NCBI RefSeq assembly: GCF_002878395.1
Contig: NC_061115.1
Coordinates: forward strand, 210,133,506 to 210,197,505
Reading direction: 5' to 3'
Source of the DNA: Capsicum annuum
Lineage: Eukaryota; Streptophyta; Magnoliopsida; Solanales; Solanaceae
DNA: 64,000 bases
Below the pieces are notes generated by a model, which was not told where the DNA came from, made no database searches, and saw nothing but the letters and a program-made list of their open reading frames with translations. Position 1 is the stretch's first letter. Every line of letters begins with the position of its first letter. This document shows positions 1-10,758 of this stretch, piece after piece. The position numbers were made by a program, and so were the translations under genes.

Positions 1-1751
1 AGGAAATAGATAATAGAAATCACGTGAGTCATTTCACTTTATTCTGGATCTGTATTCTTTCTTTGTTCTCAACTTGTAAATTAGATGAAATATTAAAATA
101 TCAACTTTCAGGACATAAGCTATATTCTCATGAAAGCAAGAAACTTCTTAGGAACTTAATAATCATGACACTTGAAAACTTTAGGAATCATAGGGTCATA
201 GCCTTCAAAATCAATATACCTTTAAACTTACACTTTTAACTTAAGGATAGTAAAACTTCTTTAAAACTCAAGAACTTGATACTTTAGGAATTTTAAGACT
301 TGAGACTCTAGAAAACTTAAGAGACTTTGGGACACTTGGGACTCGGGATTATATAACTTTGGGAGTTTCTTCTAACTGACATAAATCATGTGAGCTGACA
401 TGGAGTACAACGTCTTGCCCATATCGGGGAGAGCTGTTATATCCTTGACATCAGATTAGAACCTTTAACTTTTAGTGATCACTAGCTTAACCCAGTTGGG
501 TTAAATCATAAACCTACAGGGGAACGCAGTTCTGGGGCATGAGACCTCGAAATCAATCCCAAATCGGTGCTAAATACTACTACCTTACTTAGCTCAGAAC
601 TTTAAGAAAATCCACCTTAAACAATTCAACAATATGTAATAGGAGCCAATATACTTCCCCTTTATCTCAAATCAAACAAATAATGTGGATTTCTTTCTTA
701 GCTTAGGATCAAAACTCAATTCTTTTCTTGAAATCTTGATAGACTTTTCATCAAAGTTTTAAAATCTCAATAACATAGAAATATAAGTACACTTCTTGGA
801 GTATCAATAATTTATCCTCAAAGACTCACAATTTCACAATAAAGTTCAACTCATGACAACAACTCTTGGAAATTCTTGGAAACATGATATCAATATAGGA
901 ATATGCAATTTATATCATGAACTCTCAATTTAGATCATAATTGAACAAAATAATTATACAATTCAAGACTTGAACAATTCCATAATCTTATAAACTTGAA
1001 ATATATCAAAATAATATGGATTCATCTTGGAAATACGAAATTTTTAAAGAAAATCTAAAACGTTTGGGCACAAGAAATAAAGAGTGTTCTTGTTCAAACC
1101 CCACATACCTTGAAATTAAAACTTTGAGTGAGTTCTTGACTTTGAGTTGCTATTATTTAAATTAATGGGTTCTTCTTGTAGCCCTCAGAATGAGGATTCC
1201 AATTCTCAAAAAATTATTGAAAACTGACGGTTAACTTTTGAGTTCTCTTGAAGTTTGTGTAGAAACCCTAAGCTATGTTGTTGGTGGTTTTTGATAAAAG
1301 TATGAATAATATGGTATTTTTGGAGTGTAATATCAAGTTAAGGATGATAAAGGAGTGGGAAAATACCAACTTTACCCTTAATAAGACGGAGAAAAGAAGC
1401 TGAAAACTGGGCACAAAGGCTATAGCCTGGGCGGCGCCTTGCCTAGAGCCTTTGCTAAGGTGGGCGGCGCCCCTTAATAGCCTTTAGTTACTGGTTTGGC
1501 ACTTAAAACATGCCCTAAATGAATTTCTAAAATTCCAAAACTTACCCGAGATACCTCACAACCTTGCCCTATTGCAACGTAACAACAAAATCAAGAAACA
1601 GAGGTTGGGAAGGTCGCAAAATAATTCATCAAAGTTCAAAGGCTCAAAAATGAACTAAGTGTTGGAACACTTAGCTAAAATTCTGAGTGTTAAGCTTCTT
1701 TTAACTTGCTTCGAAGTCTTTGACGATGAGGAAACTTTATGGGGTCTTACA
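1..1751 (-). repeat. Partial gypsy LTR, minus strand
   Basis: The right edge is the LTR 5' end read on the minus strand (TGTAAGACCCC...). The LTR lies directly against gag codons, so it was inserted into the gag of the next element. Stretches around 360-600 match, in reverse, the LTR at 17281-18745 (a block near TTCTTCTAAC followed by the CATGTGAGC region). It contains a GC-rich block with repeated GGCGGCGCC near 1431-1472. The left end lies outside the window, so LTR length and target duplication cannot be judged. ORF-like stretches here are not genes. Confidence 0.75.
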
Positions 1752-2026
1752 AAATTCCTACAGATCCTCATTAGACTTATATCCCTAAAACAGAGGAGGG
1801 TTCATTTGGGTGAAGTCCTAAATCTTAGTTGCGGCAATATTAGCCATCAGAACGGCTGGGACAGAAGTCAGCTGATTATTTTGGGCTGCTACTGAGTGAG
1901 CTAAGGTAGTGAATGTGGCTCTGAATTCGGCATGTGAGATAGGCTCATTCAGAGGATCTTCCTTAACAGGTAGAGGTGTGGGCGCTGATTCCCGTTTCTC
2001 CTTGTATTAGTCTTTCTGGGAGGCAT
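1752..2026 (-). pseudogene. Gypsy gag, N-terminal fragment
   Basis: Minus-strand reading starts MPPRKTNTRRNGNQ at 2026 and, after a one-base frameshift, continues with EDPLNEPISHAEFRA and later DFTQMNPPLF, the usual N-terminal gag motifs of plant gypsy elements. The same order is seen in the minus-strand gag ending near 36345. Reading stops at 1751, where another LTR begins, just after the NEDL..EF segment. Several in-frame stops confirm that it is dead. The capsid core and zinc knuckle are absent. Confidence 0.75.
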
Positions 2027-3575
2027 ATTTTGTAAATATAAATCAAATTTGATTAGAAAGGTAGTTTAAATTAAGCTCATTCTTAATCACACGACATGGA
2101 TACTGAAAGAAGGAAAACTTTTCCTAAAATGTCTTGTAACCTCTTGTCCATATACTTTCAAACCTTGTATGCTAAGTGTAGAGGAATCACCTTGGATTGA
2201 GCAAATATGAAATCTATATGATCATAAAACATGACTAATAAGGCATGCTAAATAAGCTTAGTGAGTCATTACATTTAGTTTTTAAAATCTTTGCTTTTAG
2301 TCTTTCTTGTGGGAGATTCTTCTAACCGACATAAACCATGTGAGTTATCATGAAGTCAAACATTTTGACCACGTTGGGGAGAGCTGTTGCACCCTTTCCA
2401 TCGAAATAGGACCTTAACTTATATGATCACTGAAATTAATCCATATTGGGACTCAAACCTATGATGTCTCATAGTTTTGAGGAATTTAGGATACGCTCAT
2501 CCACATTCCCTTCTTGATGCTAAATACTACTCCAAAAAATATATATATATATGCTCATACTTAAGAAATCCACCTTAAAATAGCATAAGGTTTTATAGAC
2601 TGAAAATCAATTATGCTTCTCTTTACTTAAATCATAATCAGAAAGAATACTTGTGGATTTCTAGTCTTATCATATATGAAATAATCAAGATGAACCTTAA
2701 TCATGTTGAATATATGTAACTAAAGCATAAAAACTTTTTCTTGTAAACTCAGTGCTTATGCTTAAGCCTTGCCTTTCATTCTTTCTTTCATAGAACTTAT
2801 AACAAAATATCATGATCAATACTTACATATAAATCTTTCATAAAAAATTCAAGTCAAACTAATAAAATTCATATCATAATAGAAATCTTTCAATTCAACA
2901 CATGAATTTATGAAAACTCTTAGGCACTTAAATCCTTCAATCACATGATAATGTTATACTTCAAAAAATGAGAACTTGGGTAGGAGCCCACTTTAATGAT
3001 CAAGTTTTTTGGGAACAACGATGAAAGTGTACCTTTGTTCAAAACCTCACATACCTGGATTTACATGAATTGAAAGAGAATCTGAACTTAGAGACTTGAG
3101 AGATATCCTTGCGGAAGAAACCCTAGCCTTGTAGTTCTTGAGAATGAGAGGAGAATAAGTATTGGTAATTTACTAAGAATAGAGGAAAATAACACCTCTT
3201 TTAAGTTATAAATCATGGGTTAGAAGTTTTAATATGGTAAAACACTAAAAGGCCCCTCAACCGAACTTATAAAAACTCGACCGTTAGTTATAACGAGTCA
3301 TCCCCACAACTCATAATATCTGGTTATGAGTGGACCTAGAAACTCATAACCTTGGAATAAATAAATAAAATATGCACTGGTCTAGATACGAGTCGTATCT
3401 TACGATTCGTAACATGTCACCATGACTTATAGTAACTACTCATAACTTGGACAAAAACTTAGAGAACCAACACTGCTGACCTTATGACCCTTACTATATG
3501 ACTCGTGAGGAGTTTTGATGACTTGAGGGATAAGTCGTAAGTTCTACAATGACTTTGAGAGGCCGGGGTATAATA
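2027..3575 (-). repeat. Leader and degraded gypsy LTR, minus strand
   Basis: From about 2260 this matches the reverse of the LTR family at 17281-18745, including the AGATTCTTCTAACC block near 2325. The LTR start, degraded from TGTAATACCCC, lies at 3575. The stretch 2027-2260 should be the leader of the gag at 1752-2026, but no primer binding site is recognisable. The low-coordinate LTR end is too diverged to place. Confidence 0.6.
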
Positions 3576-4870
3576 GATACTATGTAAAACCTTATAGAGC
3601 TTGACATGGTGTACTTTGATGCAATTTTAAGGATGGATTAGCTCCATTCATATTATGCCACATTAGACTATAAAACCAGAAAGGTTTCATTTTGTTTCCC
3701 TAATAATCCAATTATTAGAGTGGGAGGGATATTCTCTTGCACCTATAGAGAAGTTCATATCTTATCTTAGATCCCGTAACCCTATTTACAAAGGTTGTTT
3801 GTACCATCTTATTTGGGTCAAATATTTGAACACTGGAAATCATTCTCTCAATTAGTCCAGTAGTTAACAAATTCCTAAAAGTCTTTCCTTATGACCTCCC
3901 TAGGATACCCCCAGATAGGGAGATAGACATTGGTATTGACCTATTTCTAGACACTTAATCTATTTTTGTTTCTTTGTATAGAATGGCACTTGCAAATATG
4001 AAATAATTGAAAGAGTATTTGAAAGATGTTGATAAAGGTTTCATCCATCCTAGTGTCTCTCCCTGGGGTGCCCCCGTACTCCCCGTACTCTTCGTGCGTA
4101 AGAAAGATGTCTCCCTCCATATGTGTATAGATTACCGTTAGTTGAATAAAGTCCTTATTAAGAACAAGCACCCTCTCCCCAATATAGATGATCTTTTTGA
4201 CCATTTTCAGTATGGTAGGTGTTTCTCCAAGATAAACCTTTATTCGAGTTACCATTAGTTGAAAGTTTGGGAGTTTGACTTTCCCAAAAATGCCTTCTTT
4301 ACATGATATGGTCACTATGAACTTTTGTTCATCTCCTTTGGGTTAACCAATGCACATGCAACTTTTGTGGATCTTGATAATAGGGTATTTAGACAATCTT
4401 TGAATCTTTGTGTCATAGTTTTCATTGATAATTTCTAGTTTACTCCAAGAGTGAGGAGGATATGTCAATCACCTCTGAATCGTACTTAAGAACCTTAAGG
4501 ACCAAGAGTTTTATGCTAAATTTTGTAAGAGTGAATTCTGGCTTAGTGTGGTAACCTTCTCGAGTCATGTTATTTCTAGTGAGGAGATTATGGTTGATAC
4601 TAAAAGAATTAAAGTAGTAAGAAAATGGCTAAGACCCACGACTTCAACCAAAATCTAGAGCTTCTTGGGTCTGCAGGGGTATTAGAGGAGATTCATGAAA
4701 AGTTTTTCATCGATACATGCTCCACTTACCAGATTAACAAAAAACAAAGTGAAGCTTTTGTGGTTTGAGGCATGTGAAAGTAGTTTTGAGAGTGTAAAGA
4801 ACAAGTTAGACTACAATGCTAGTTTAATGTTGCCTTGAACAATTTCTGGACTCCAATGTAAACTTCCCTA
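3576..4870 (+). pseudogene. Gypsy protease-RT-RNase H relic
   Basis: Plus-strand pol of a Ty3/gypsy element with stops and frameshifts throughout. In order I can read an aspartic-protease tail (FDAIL.MD.LHSYYATLD, from about 3618), the linker before reverse transcriptase (PPDREIDIG-like, near 3910), RT motifs (the [11 protein letters not shown] region near 4060-4110, an [12 protein letters not shown] stretch near 4127, DDLFDQ near 4190) and the post-RT segment FYAKFCKSEFWL (near 4510). It breaks off in RNase H at about 4870. The minus-strand frame at 3947-4315 is a shadow. Its polarity is opposite to the LTR just upstream, so it is probably a different insertion. Confidence 0.75.
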
Positions 4871-5798
4871 TTCATTGATGCTTCGCTAGCCTACAAACAA
4901 AGGTCCTTTCGATGAGATCCAGCATGCTTTGACCTTCTTAGGTTCCCAAAGTGCGTAATTAGTTCCTTCCGTGGTATCCTTATTCATTTCTAACTTGCCA
5001 TACTCACCTCGGTATACGATAACACCTCCTACGCCGCGAGGAGAAAGAAGAGAGACGAGTCGTCTATTGGCAAGTTTTCTGATGACTTTTAATAAGGAAA
5101 GATCTTATCATAAATATATATAATTAATTTTTAATTCTTAAATATTAGAAAAATAGTGAAAAGACAATTTTATCAAAAGTAAAAACTTTTTAAAATCATA
5201 GATTACATTCTTATTACGTATTTAAAACTTTTAAAAATTTGGTACTTCTTAAATTTTTTTATTCTAACGTTTTTATATTTATTTTTAGGTTTTTCAAATC
5301 TTCTTAAAGTCAAATTTAGTTGATTTAAAATTCTTAAATCAATAGGAAAGTATGTAGTTGTCATTAATTTTGTTGACTTTTAATAAGAAAAAAATCTTAC
5401 CATAAGTATATTTAATTAATTTTTAACTCTTAAATATTAGCAAAATAGTGAAAAGACGATTTTATCAAAAACAAAAACTTTTACTAAAGGGCAAAAAATT
5501 CAAACAACATTTCTAAGGTCCTTCACATTTTAATTATAATAGATATAATCAGATATCTTGAGATGATCAAAAAATTATAATAAGTTTCACTATTAATACA
5601 ATCAATATGTTGTCTACAAAAATTATTATTTTTATTTGCCAGTTTGAAATATAATTATTATGGAATAAAATTATATTACTTCAATTTGAAGATAGAGTTA
5701 TATGATTTTAACTTCATGTATTAAGGAAAGTACTTTAAAAATAACATAAATACCAGATTGTGAAATTAGATTATTTAGTAACTTGTTATTATCATACA
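4871..5798. other. AT-rich intergenic DNA
   Basis: No coding signal. 4871-5070 is less AT-rich and may be a diverged element relic that I cannot assign. The rest is very AT-rich, holds the direct repeat listed separately, and leads into the MADS-box promoter. Confidence 0.5.
5083..5483. repeat. Direct repeat pair, about 110 bp
   Basis: 5083-5191 and 5374-5483 are near-identical copies, both beginning TGACTTTTAATAAG and containing ATTAGNAAAATAGTGAAAAG, separated by about 180 bp. They could be the ends of a small non-autonomous element or a local duplication. No primer or polypurine site was seen that would support a tiny LTR element. Confidence 0.7.
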
Positions 5799-5810
5799 TA
5801 TATATATATA
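5799..5810 (+). promoter_or_regulatory. Possible TATA region of MADS gene
   Basis: A TATATATATATA run lies about 70-80 bp before the ATG at 5879, a spacing that would leave a 5' leader of roughly 40 nt. In DNA this AT-rich the match is weak evidence. Confidence 0.4.
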
Positions 5811-5878
5811 CACACACTCATCCAAATAGAGAGACTCACTCATATGTTTTGCTCTTCTGATTTTTTGTGTGTCTAGAT

Positions 5879-6361
5879 ATGACCAAAAAGGGGGTTAGGA
5901 CCACTAGAAATCTTGATTCAAAAATAAAAAAAGCTACTCTAGAGAAAAGATTTCAATCATTGTGTAAGAAAGCAAAGGAGCTGTCCATCCTATGTGATAC
6001 AGAAGTAGGTATTATTGCTTTTAGTCATGCAGAAAATGATATTTTCGCTTGGCCATCTGTAATCCAGGCCATAGATCGGGTCAAGAATTATTTAGCTTGT
6101 GTTGAAACCAAAAAGCCAGTTAAGTTTCAAAAGCATGAAACTTATCTACAATCAATATTGGATGCACAAGAAAAATATATTGATCAGATGGAGCAAAATG
6201 TTGAGAAGATAGAAATGGAGAACCTCTTCAGAGAACTTGTTAATGCAAGAAAAAGATTTGATGAACTTGAGGATAGAGAAATTAAAGGTTTGTTAAAGTT
6301 ATTTGCAGTTAAGAGGACCAAACTTGAAGAAAAGAAGAAACAACTGAAACAAAATATTTAG
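5879..6361 (+). CDS. Type I MADS-box transcription factor
   Basis: Single-exon 160-residue protein. Residues about 1-60 are a MADS domain: basic N-terminus (MTKKGVRTTR), KKATLEKRFQSLCKKAKELS, then LCDTEVGIIAFS, which matches the DNA-binding helix and dimerisation strand of the family. WPS follows at about 58-60; as I recall, type I M-gamma proteins (AGL80/PHERES group) carry WPS there. Residues about 85-160 are rich in Glu, Lys and Leu and should form a coiled coil; no MIKC K-domain is evident. The family acts as nuclear DNA-binding dimers, often in female gametophyte or endosperm, but that role is inferred from the family. ATG at 5879 is chosen because the four codons upstream open only with GTG. 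The frame stays open after the stop (see findings), so the C-terminus may be shortened. An AATAAA at 6663 could serve polyadenylation. Confidence 0.85.
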   Translation: MTKKGVRTTRNLDSKIKKATLEKRFQSLCKKAKELSILCDTEVGIIAFSHAENDIFAWPSVIQAIDRVKNYLACVETKKPVKFQKHETYLQSILDAQEKYIDQMEQNVEKIEMENLFRELVNARKRFDELEDREIKGLLKLFAVKRTKLEEKKKQLKQNI

Positions 6362-6392
6362 CATGAAGTTGGTTCCAATGACAAAATAATGA

Positions 6393-6432
6393 AGAGGAGA
6401 ATGATGGACATGAGAGGAGAATGATGGACATA
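6393..6432 (+). repeat. 20-bp tandem duplication
   Basis: Two copies of AGAGGAGAATGATGGACAT plus one base (6393-6412, 6413-6432), 32 bp after the MADS stop codon. Because 20 is not a multiple of three, it shifts the frame that stays open past the stop. Confidence 0.9.
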
Positions 6433-6887
6433 CTTAGGATGTTCATTGAGTATGTAATGTTTTTAATTTTTTCTTTTTTATCATTGTTATGACTTCTTGC
6501 CTTTCAATTGCATTTCCTAGTTATGAATTTATTTCTAGTAGTTCATGTTATTTTATTGTTGTTCTTGTAATGATATATGAAGGGTATTCTATTTAAGCCT
6601 CATCAATCTTGTTACATGTACCCTTTTAACTTTTCATAAAAAAGGCCTAGTTATATGCAATTAATAAAGTGTAAGTCATGAGGTGTCACTTTCAGATTCT
6701 AAAATAGTCAAAAAATATTATGATTTCTTCATGTATGTCTAAAGTTTGAGGGATAAAAGTCTCCGGTATATGATCTTGTCAAAGATAGTAGGTATATCGC
6801 GGAGTTAGTTGAGTTATTCTCAAGCTAACCTTGATACAACGATTAATAAAAAAAATGCAGTTATATATTTAAATTTTAAATTTAGTA
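6433..6887. other. MADS 3' flank
   Basis: AT-rich with no ORF of note. Presumably holds the 3' untranslated region of the MADS gene, with AATAAA at 6663-6668. Confidence 0.45.
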
Positions 6888-7121
6888 CGATAAACAAATA
6901 GTTTTTTCCTTTTATTTAAAATAATATCAATAAACAATAAATAAATAATTATACTTCTGCTATAATTTTAGTTAAACACTTTTTCATTTGGTGTTTTTCT
7001 AATTAAGATGAGTTACTTACCAAACTAATACTCATAAATATGTACTTTGGATCTCATACCATAACGTTTGATTCATGTACTCTACATCTTGCTAACACAA
7101 TTTCACCATTTTTTTGCATCA

Positions 7122-7268
7122 ATGGTGTCTGTCTTTGTCTCCGTCATTTTCATTTTATCATCTTTGTTACTGTCGCACAGTACAAACCTAGCCTCTACAA
7201 CTTTTTTTTTTCTCCTAAAATCACTCATCATCACTCCTTTAACTCATACATCTGCTAGCAAAGTTTAA
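7122..7268 (+). CDS. Small frame with signal-like start (doubtful)
   Basis: 49 codons starting MVSVFVSVIFILSSLLLSHS, which resembles a signal peptide or membrane helix. The mirror copy in the right arm (minus strand from 62770) keeps the hydrophobic start, but its frame shifts around the T-run after ...TTFF and it runs into the Mutator-like element. No known peptide motif follows. The shift between copies argues against coding; equally it could be the first exon of something unseen. Confidence 0.15.
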   Translation: MVSVFVSVIFILSSLLLSHSTNLASTTFFFLLKSLIITPLTHTSASKV

Positions 7269-7985
7269 ATTAATACTTTTTATGATGAAAGAAACGTGTT
7301 ACAGATATTCACAGTTAACCTATATTGTACTTGAATTTCTTGTGAAATGGCTATTTGAATCTTGCGATATGTTTGATTTATGGCTATATATTTTATGAGC
7401 AGTATACATTTATGAAAGTTTCTTCAGTCCATCTATAAACTTTTCTTTTTTCCTTTCAGTTAGGGATAGAAATTGGGGTGAGTCGAGGCAAGGTAAGACA
7501 GAGCAAATCTTTAACGGGAAAGGGTAGGGGAAGACTTAAACGGGGTGGGGTAGGGCAAAATTTATTATGCTAAAATTCTAATGAAAAATTTGCACCCCTT
7601 AGAATACATTAGCCCTTTATTAAGCCCCATATATATACTTTAACTTAAATATTTCCAGATAGCAAAAATAGCAAAATAGCAATACTTTGAGGGATTTATA
7701 TTTACACCATATACAATTGATTCAATTTGATCTTTCTCTTTATCTCTTTTATTTTTTAAAATTTTCTCCTAAATTTTAGTTTTCATATTTCTCTTTTATC
7801 TTTCTCTTTACCTCTTTTTTTTTTTCAGAATTGAACACACCCACATTTTTTCCCTCTTCTTCGCCATTAACACCCATGCACACACACTTGAAAACGGATG
7901 TGAACCTCATTAAAAAATGCTGGACATGACGTCATTTTTTTCTTCTTCATTATTGAACTTCATCAAGCCTAAAAATACAACAACA

Positions 7986-7996
7986 TATATAAAAGG
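7986..7996 (+). promoter_or_regulatory. TATA-like box before small ORF
   Basis: ATATAAAAGG-type box about 50 bp before the ATG at 8038. The same sequence is kept in the right arm near 60750. Confidence 0.4.
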
Positions 7997-8037
7997 ATAT
8001 TTTTCTTGAAGTTCTATTAACGCCACCCACCATCACT

Positions 8038-8247
8038 ATGAACTCCCTCTTTTCTCATGAAAAAAAGACTAAACAGACCCCTAAGCACCTCTTTTATCTT
8101 TCTCTTTTACTTTTTATCCTTCCTACTTTCTTTTATTATCTAGTTGTTTCATCATCTTTATATTCTACATTTAATTTTTTATACAAGAGAAAACATCGAA
8201 ACGATTCAGTAAAAATAATGGAGATACTTGAAGCAAAAGGACTATAA
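8038..8247 (+). CDS. Small hydrophobic protein, unknown
   Basis: 69 codons. A charged N-terminus (MNSLFSHEKKTKQTPKH) precedes a hydrophobic stretch at about residues 18-50 (FYLSLLLFILPTFFYYLVV...), one or two possible membrane helices. A basic stretch (YKRKHRND) follows, then the end EILEAKGL. A TATA-like box lies about 50 bp upstream. I recognise no family. The mirror copy (60540-60707) differs by two indels of three bases, both in homopolymer runs and both frame-preserving, but it ends early. This favours past coding but does not prove expression. Confidence 0.3.
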   Translation: MNSLFSHEKKTKQTPKHLFYLSLLLFILPTFFYYLVVSSSLYSTFNFLYKRKHRNDSVKIMEILEAKGL

Positions 8248-8368
8248 AGCTTGTTTATGTTTTTTTGTATGTGAATATATATTTAATACAATTTTAGTTG
8301 TTCTTAATATGTCTATCTAACTTAATAAGAAGAATTGTATATGTATTGTATATATATATATATATATA

Positions 8369-8880
8369 TTTCATAGAATAGTGACAGTCTTAATAGGTCT
8401 ATCCGTTGTATATGTATTTGATGTCATAGAAATGATTATGCACTAGTATTTGAATAAAATATGAAATTTACAATTGTATGTGTATTTCATAACAAATAAA
8501 TAAATTTGTATATATATATTTCAAAGAATGATAACAATATTTTTAGTGGGTCTGTGTTGTATATGTATTTGATGTAAAAAAAAAGTTAAGTATTTTGTAT
8601 GTGAATAAGACTTGAAATTTGCAGTTGTATACGAATTTCAAAATAAATAAATGAATTTGTATACATGTTTCAAAGAATGACGATAGTATTTAAAGGATCT
8701 ATGTATTTGTACGTGAATAGGGCCTAAATTTGCAGTTGTATATGTATTTCTTAACAAGTAATTCATTTGTATAAGTATTTCAAAAAATGTTAGAAGTGTT
8801 TAATGAATTTGTGTTCTGTATGTGTTTTAGATCATAAAACAGTTTTGAGATATATATTTGAGAACATTAAAATAGTTTGT
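8369..8880. repeat. Degenerate tandem repeats, 110-150 bp
   Basis: A phrase like TTTCAAAGAATG recurs at 8369, 8519, 8668 and 8778. It is followed in each unit by a GGTCTATGT-like phrase, then TTTGCAGTTGTATA and ACAAATAAAT in most units. There are four units, the later ones shorter. The array is also present in the right arm (59870-60345), so it predates the inverted duplication. Confidence 0.75.
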
Positions 8881-9314
8881 ATTTTGTAAATGGATATGTT
8901 ATGCAAATGATACATGTATTGACGATATATATTTATACTACTTGAATCATACAAACACAAATAGTATATGTTTATATATAAATAAATATATGAACAAACT
9001 ATTTATATCAAACGACTAGACTTTACCTTTTGCCCTCCCAAGTAGAGCAACAAACATTTTTACTGTCGCGAAAAAATGGACCTTAAACACAACAAGTATA
9101 TTCAAGTTTCAATTCGTTGTATGCAAAAAGATTTTCATTGTATTATGAGGGATCTTAAACATTGATTGAGGATCCTAACTCCGTCCATTTGCCTCTTAAG
9201 AGGTTGGTTGTTTCATTTATTTTTGACCTGCTCATATCAAATTCGACTCGCTCATTTGTGACTTCTTATATTAAGTAAAGGAGAAGAAAAGAGAATACAT
9301 CTACATTTGTTATG

Positions 9315-10758
9315 TGTTATAACATGCACAACGGAAGCAATAATTCTATAGGATCAATATAACTTACATATAATCTAGATGACATAATCAAAATGAAAAT
9401 AAGAAAACTTACCTCTTGAAGCTTTCACACATTTCGTTTAACACCTTGTTTGCCAGGTCTGCTACCTTCTAGTACTTCCTGATTAACTCTTTTAATCAAT
9501 ACTAATGTGGGCAAATGACTTTTTTTCCTAGAAAACGGTAATCTTTTTGTTGAAAAAACCACCTTTATTTATCTCAATCTTCCATTGAAGAGGGGAGGAG
9601 AAAGGATAAACGTTTTTTTTTTTTGCCATTACTTTTGCCTTAATGGCACTATAATGGGCAAATTTTTTTTTGCCTTAATTAGCTCTATTAAGGGAAAAAT
9701 GTTTTCATCTCTTTATGGACATTAAAACATAGTTTATTGATATTAAAGTCCCTTTATATAGAAAACTAGTAAAATTACTTCTTCTAAAAAGAAATCTTTT
9801 GCCTTTTCAAAATTAATTAGTTAATCAGGCATATTAGGGACCACAAATTTATTAATTGAGGCTTTCAATTATGATATTAATTCGGTAATGAATGAATTAT
9901 CATATCATAATAAATTATAAATTATTCCACTAAAAATTTGTAATTGCACTCCTCGATTTAATTTCCAAATCTACTATTACATCTTATTTAACTCCACATG
10001 TTAGAATTACCGACACCAATCAATTAAATTAAATTCTCTAAAAAATTTAACTCATTGATTAATTTAATCCTTTATTAATAATGCTTAACTTATTTCATAT
10101 GACGGATATAAAATCCACCTGTAGGATTTTCATGTGAAAACTTATAAGCAACCATAAAGGGGTATCTTCTATCTCAAGTTCGAGACATGGTTCTATCAAC
10201 TAATTAATATTTCACTAAGTGATTTGTCATCATCCAACCTATTAGAAATGTATTTGACTCCAAAAGAGTCTCACATTTTAATAGATTAAAACAATAACCA
10301 AACCACATAGATCATAATAATTATATCAAGATTAATAGTGTAAGTACATGTAATGGACTAGAGAAGTCGTTTATTAAAATTTAGAATATAAACGAATCTC
10401 TAATTGGTCCGTTCAATATATACGAAATGTACTAGCACAAGAAGTTGGAATATTACCATTCCCATAACTAAGATCAAATTATATTTAATCTCCTATTACA
10501 ATCAACAAGATGTTTGTCCTACCACATCTTTGATTGTGAACATTAATTTATAACTTATAAGAACCCTTAATTTTAATCTTCCGTGCATGAGTTAAAATAC
10601 TCCATACACAAAATAGTCTACTACATAAGTAAAGGACACACATGTTAATGCAACGATCTATTGAAATAAAGATTTTATTAATACAAAAAATTATCTTTAC
10701 ATGGGATGAAAATATAATACTATATTTCAAACTACATGGTTAATAGTATATTCTAACA
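9315..10758 (-). repeat. Copia LTR, left arm
   Basis: Third copy of the copia LTR at 40312-41749 and 57554-58958, reversed, ending TGTTATAACA...TTCTAACA. It is the 3' LTR of the truncated minus-strand copia copy whose internal end follows at 10759. It keeps about 36 bp near the LTR start that the right-arm LTR has lost, so it was not copied from the present right-arm LTR. Confidence 0.9.

Noticed and set aside
3947..4315. 122-codon minus-strand ORF
   Set aside because: It is antisense to the gypsy RT relic and has no family motif.
4871..5070. Possible gene remnant in a less AT-rich stretch
   Set aside because: Six-frame reading gave stops and no family motif, so no call is made.
7040..7258. 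72-codon ORF MYFGSHTI..., with a look-alike in the right arm (62852, minus)
   Set aside because: It overlaps the MVSV frame, has no motif, and the right copy frameshifts; similarity follows simply from the duplication.
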